Source: Desulfobulbaceae bacterium UBA5123 (GTDB taxonomy: Bacteria > Desulfobacterota > Desulfobulbia > Desulfobulbales > UBA5123). From it: a DNA stretch of 8,528 nt. The number at the start of each line of letters is the position of its first letter. The first letter of the stretch is position 1. Shown here in pieces: positions 7,884 through 8,528 of the stretch. Made by a program: the position numbers and the translations under genes. The notes beneath the pieces were generated by a model that was not told the DNA's origin, did no database searches, and was given only the letters and a program-made list of their open reading frames with translations. Where the stretch lies: the NCBI GenBank assembly GCA_002415465.1, contig DHYT01000011.1, forward strand, positions 360-8,887. Direction: 5' to 3'.

Positions 7884-8255
7884 TTACTCTGTCCTCGGTT
7901 TGGCGTCTTCCACCGGGAAGGTTGCCGCCCCTTTCTCCGTCGGCACCGCCACCGGCTCGGTTGCCTTCGGCGCCACCTTCTGCTCCACGGCCGCAGGCGA
8001 TACCGACTGCATCACCGAACTGCTGGTGGAGTGCGCCGAATGGTAGGCCAGGATCACCGAGGTAACCATGAAGATGATGGCTGCGGCGGTGGTGATCTTG
8101 TTCAACAGCGGCACCGGTCCGTCGGAGCCGAACACCGTCTGGCTGGAGCCGCCGAAGGTGGCCCCCATGTCCGCGCCCTTGCCGTGCTGTAGAAGTACCA
8201 GCATCACCATTGATAGGCAGACGATGATATGTATGGTTATAACGATTGTAGTCAT
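7884..8255 (-). CDS. secG: Preprotein translocase subunit SecG
   Basis: Small membrane subunit of the SecYEG channel that assists SecA-driven protein export. The 123 residues show the SecG plan: hydrophobic segment 1 (about 3-22), a conserved cytoplasmic loop with LLQHGKGADMGATFGGSSQT (21-40) and VFGSDG (41-46), and hydrophobic segment 2 (about 54-71). A roughly 50-residue Ser/Ala/Pro/Val/Glu-rich tail follows, expected on the periplasmic side; such low-complexity tails vary within the family. Length is close to the usual 75-125. The start at 8255 has only a modest purine-rich upstream region (GGATGAAAAG). It lies 22 nt after the tpiA stop and 19 nt before tRNA-Leu, consistent with one transcript. 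tpiA-secG adjacency is widespread in bacteria. Confidence 0.96.
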   Translation of the reverse strand: MTTIVITIHIIVCLSMVMLVLLQHGKGADMGATFGGSSQTVFGSDGPVPLLNKITTAAAIIFMVTSVILAYHSAHSTSSSVMQSVSPAAVEQKVAPKATEPVAVPTEKGAATFPVEDAKPRTE

Positions 8256-8277
8256 CTTTTCATCCGGTCAGCGGTTG

Positions 8278-8528
8278 TTATATCTGGTAGCGGATGATTC
8301 TGGCAAATGTTTCCGCTTTGAGTGCCGCGCCGCCGACCAAGGCTCCGTCTACGTCCACCTGTTTCATCAAGGCGTCAACGTTGTCGGAATTAACGGAGCC
8401 ACCATACAATATTCTGATTTGGGCGGCAATGTTTTTCTCGTAGATTTCGGCCAGGAGATTGCGGACAAAGGCGTGTACCTCCTGGGCCTGTTCCTTGCTG
8501 GCCGTTTTGCCGGTGCCGATGGCCCAGA
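8278..8528 (-). CDS. tpiA: Triosephosphate isomerase, C-terminal third, 5' end outside window
   Basis: Glycolytic and gluconeogenic enzyme interconverting dihydroxyacetone phosphate and glyceraldehyde 3-phosphate in the cytosol. The - strand frame enters from the right edge and gives 82 residues, about one third of the usual 250. It starts in catalytic loop 6 ([10 protein letters not shown]), just after the catalytic Glu expected in the YEPVWAIGTG context. It continues with [11 protein letters not shown], the phosphate-binding [12 protein letters not shown] (38-49) and the final phosphate-binding [10 protein letters not shown] (61-70), ending at TAA (8278-8280). All motifs visible here are intact. 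First gene seen in the leftward tpiA-secG-tRNA-Leu unit; its promoter is off the window. Confidence 0.97.
   Translation of the reverse strand, partial: WAIGTGKTASKEQAQEVHAFVRNLLAEIYEKNIAAQIRILYGGSVNSDNVDALMKQVDVDGALVGGAALKAETFARIIRYQI

Overview
The window is a compact, GC-rich (roughly 60% or a little more by eye) bacterial chromosome segment. Protein signatures and gene order fit a Gram-negative, proteobacterium-like organism. I lean towards Desulfobacterota/deltaproteobacteria, because of the stand-alone GldA/GldFG/DUF4340 operon and the sulfur-type rhodanese/metallo-beta-lactamase protein. That placement is inference; no marker here fixes the taxon. I see no transposase, integrase, phage gene or CRISPR array.

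Layout, left to right. (1) 1-1002 (+): the C-terminal half of the Hsp90 chaperone HtpG; its N-terminal ATPase domain lies outside the window. (2) 1003-1198: an intergenic leader holding an intrinsic-terminator-like hairpin (1125-1167), an overlapping alternative hairpin (1114-1143) and a possible 30-codon leader ORF that runs into the next gene. (3) 1199-6130 (+): an ABC-2 type export/remodelling operon of the Gld type: ATPase (GldA-like), then a single 969-residue polypeptide fusing a GldF-like permease to a GldG-like auxiliary domain, then a membrane-anchored DUF4340 protein. The first two genes overlap by 4 nt (ATGA); the third follows after 118 bp. The ATPase, membrane pore and large extracytoplasmic domains should form one envelope complex with unknown substrate. 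(4) 6131-6262: an AT-rich intergenic region with a perfect 10-bp inverted repeat and a plausible promoter. (5) 6263-7438 (+): a rhodanese-metallo-beta-lactamase fusion, probably acting on sulfane sulfur or persulfide, with an altered metal-binding motif. It is followed by two tandem terminators. (6) 7516-7778: a convergent intergenic region with no credible protein gene but two terminator hairpins for the opposite strand. (7) 7779-8528 (-): tpiA (3' part), secG and tRNA-Leu(GAG), tightly spaced (22 and 19 nt) and probably co-transcribed.

The best candidates for a second look are the metallo-beta-lactamase site, where THxHxDH has become THRQADY while the three residues equivalent to the mono-iron ligands of persulfide dioxygenases remain; the GldF-GldG fusion operon in a context with no gliding genes; and the mutually exclusive hairpins in the leader of that operon. 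I saw no clearly unprecedented system.
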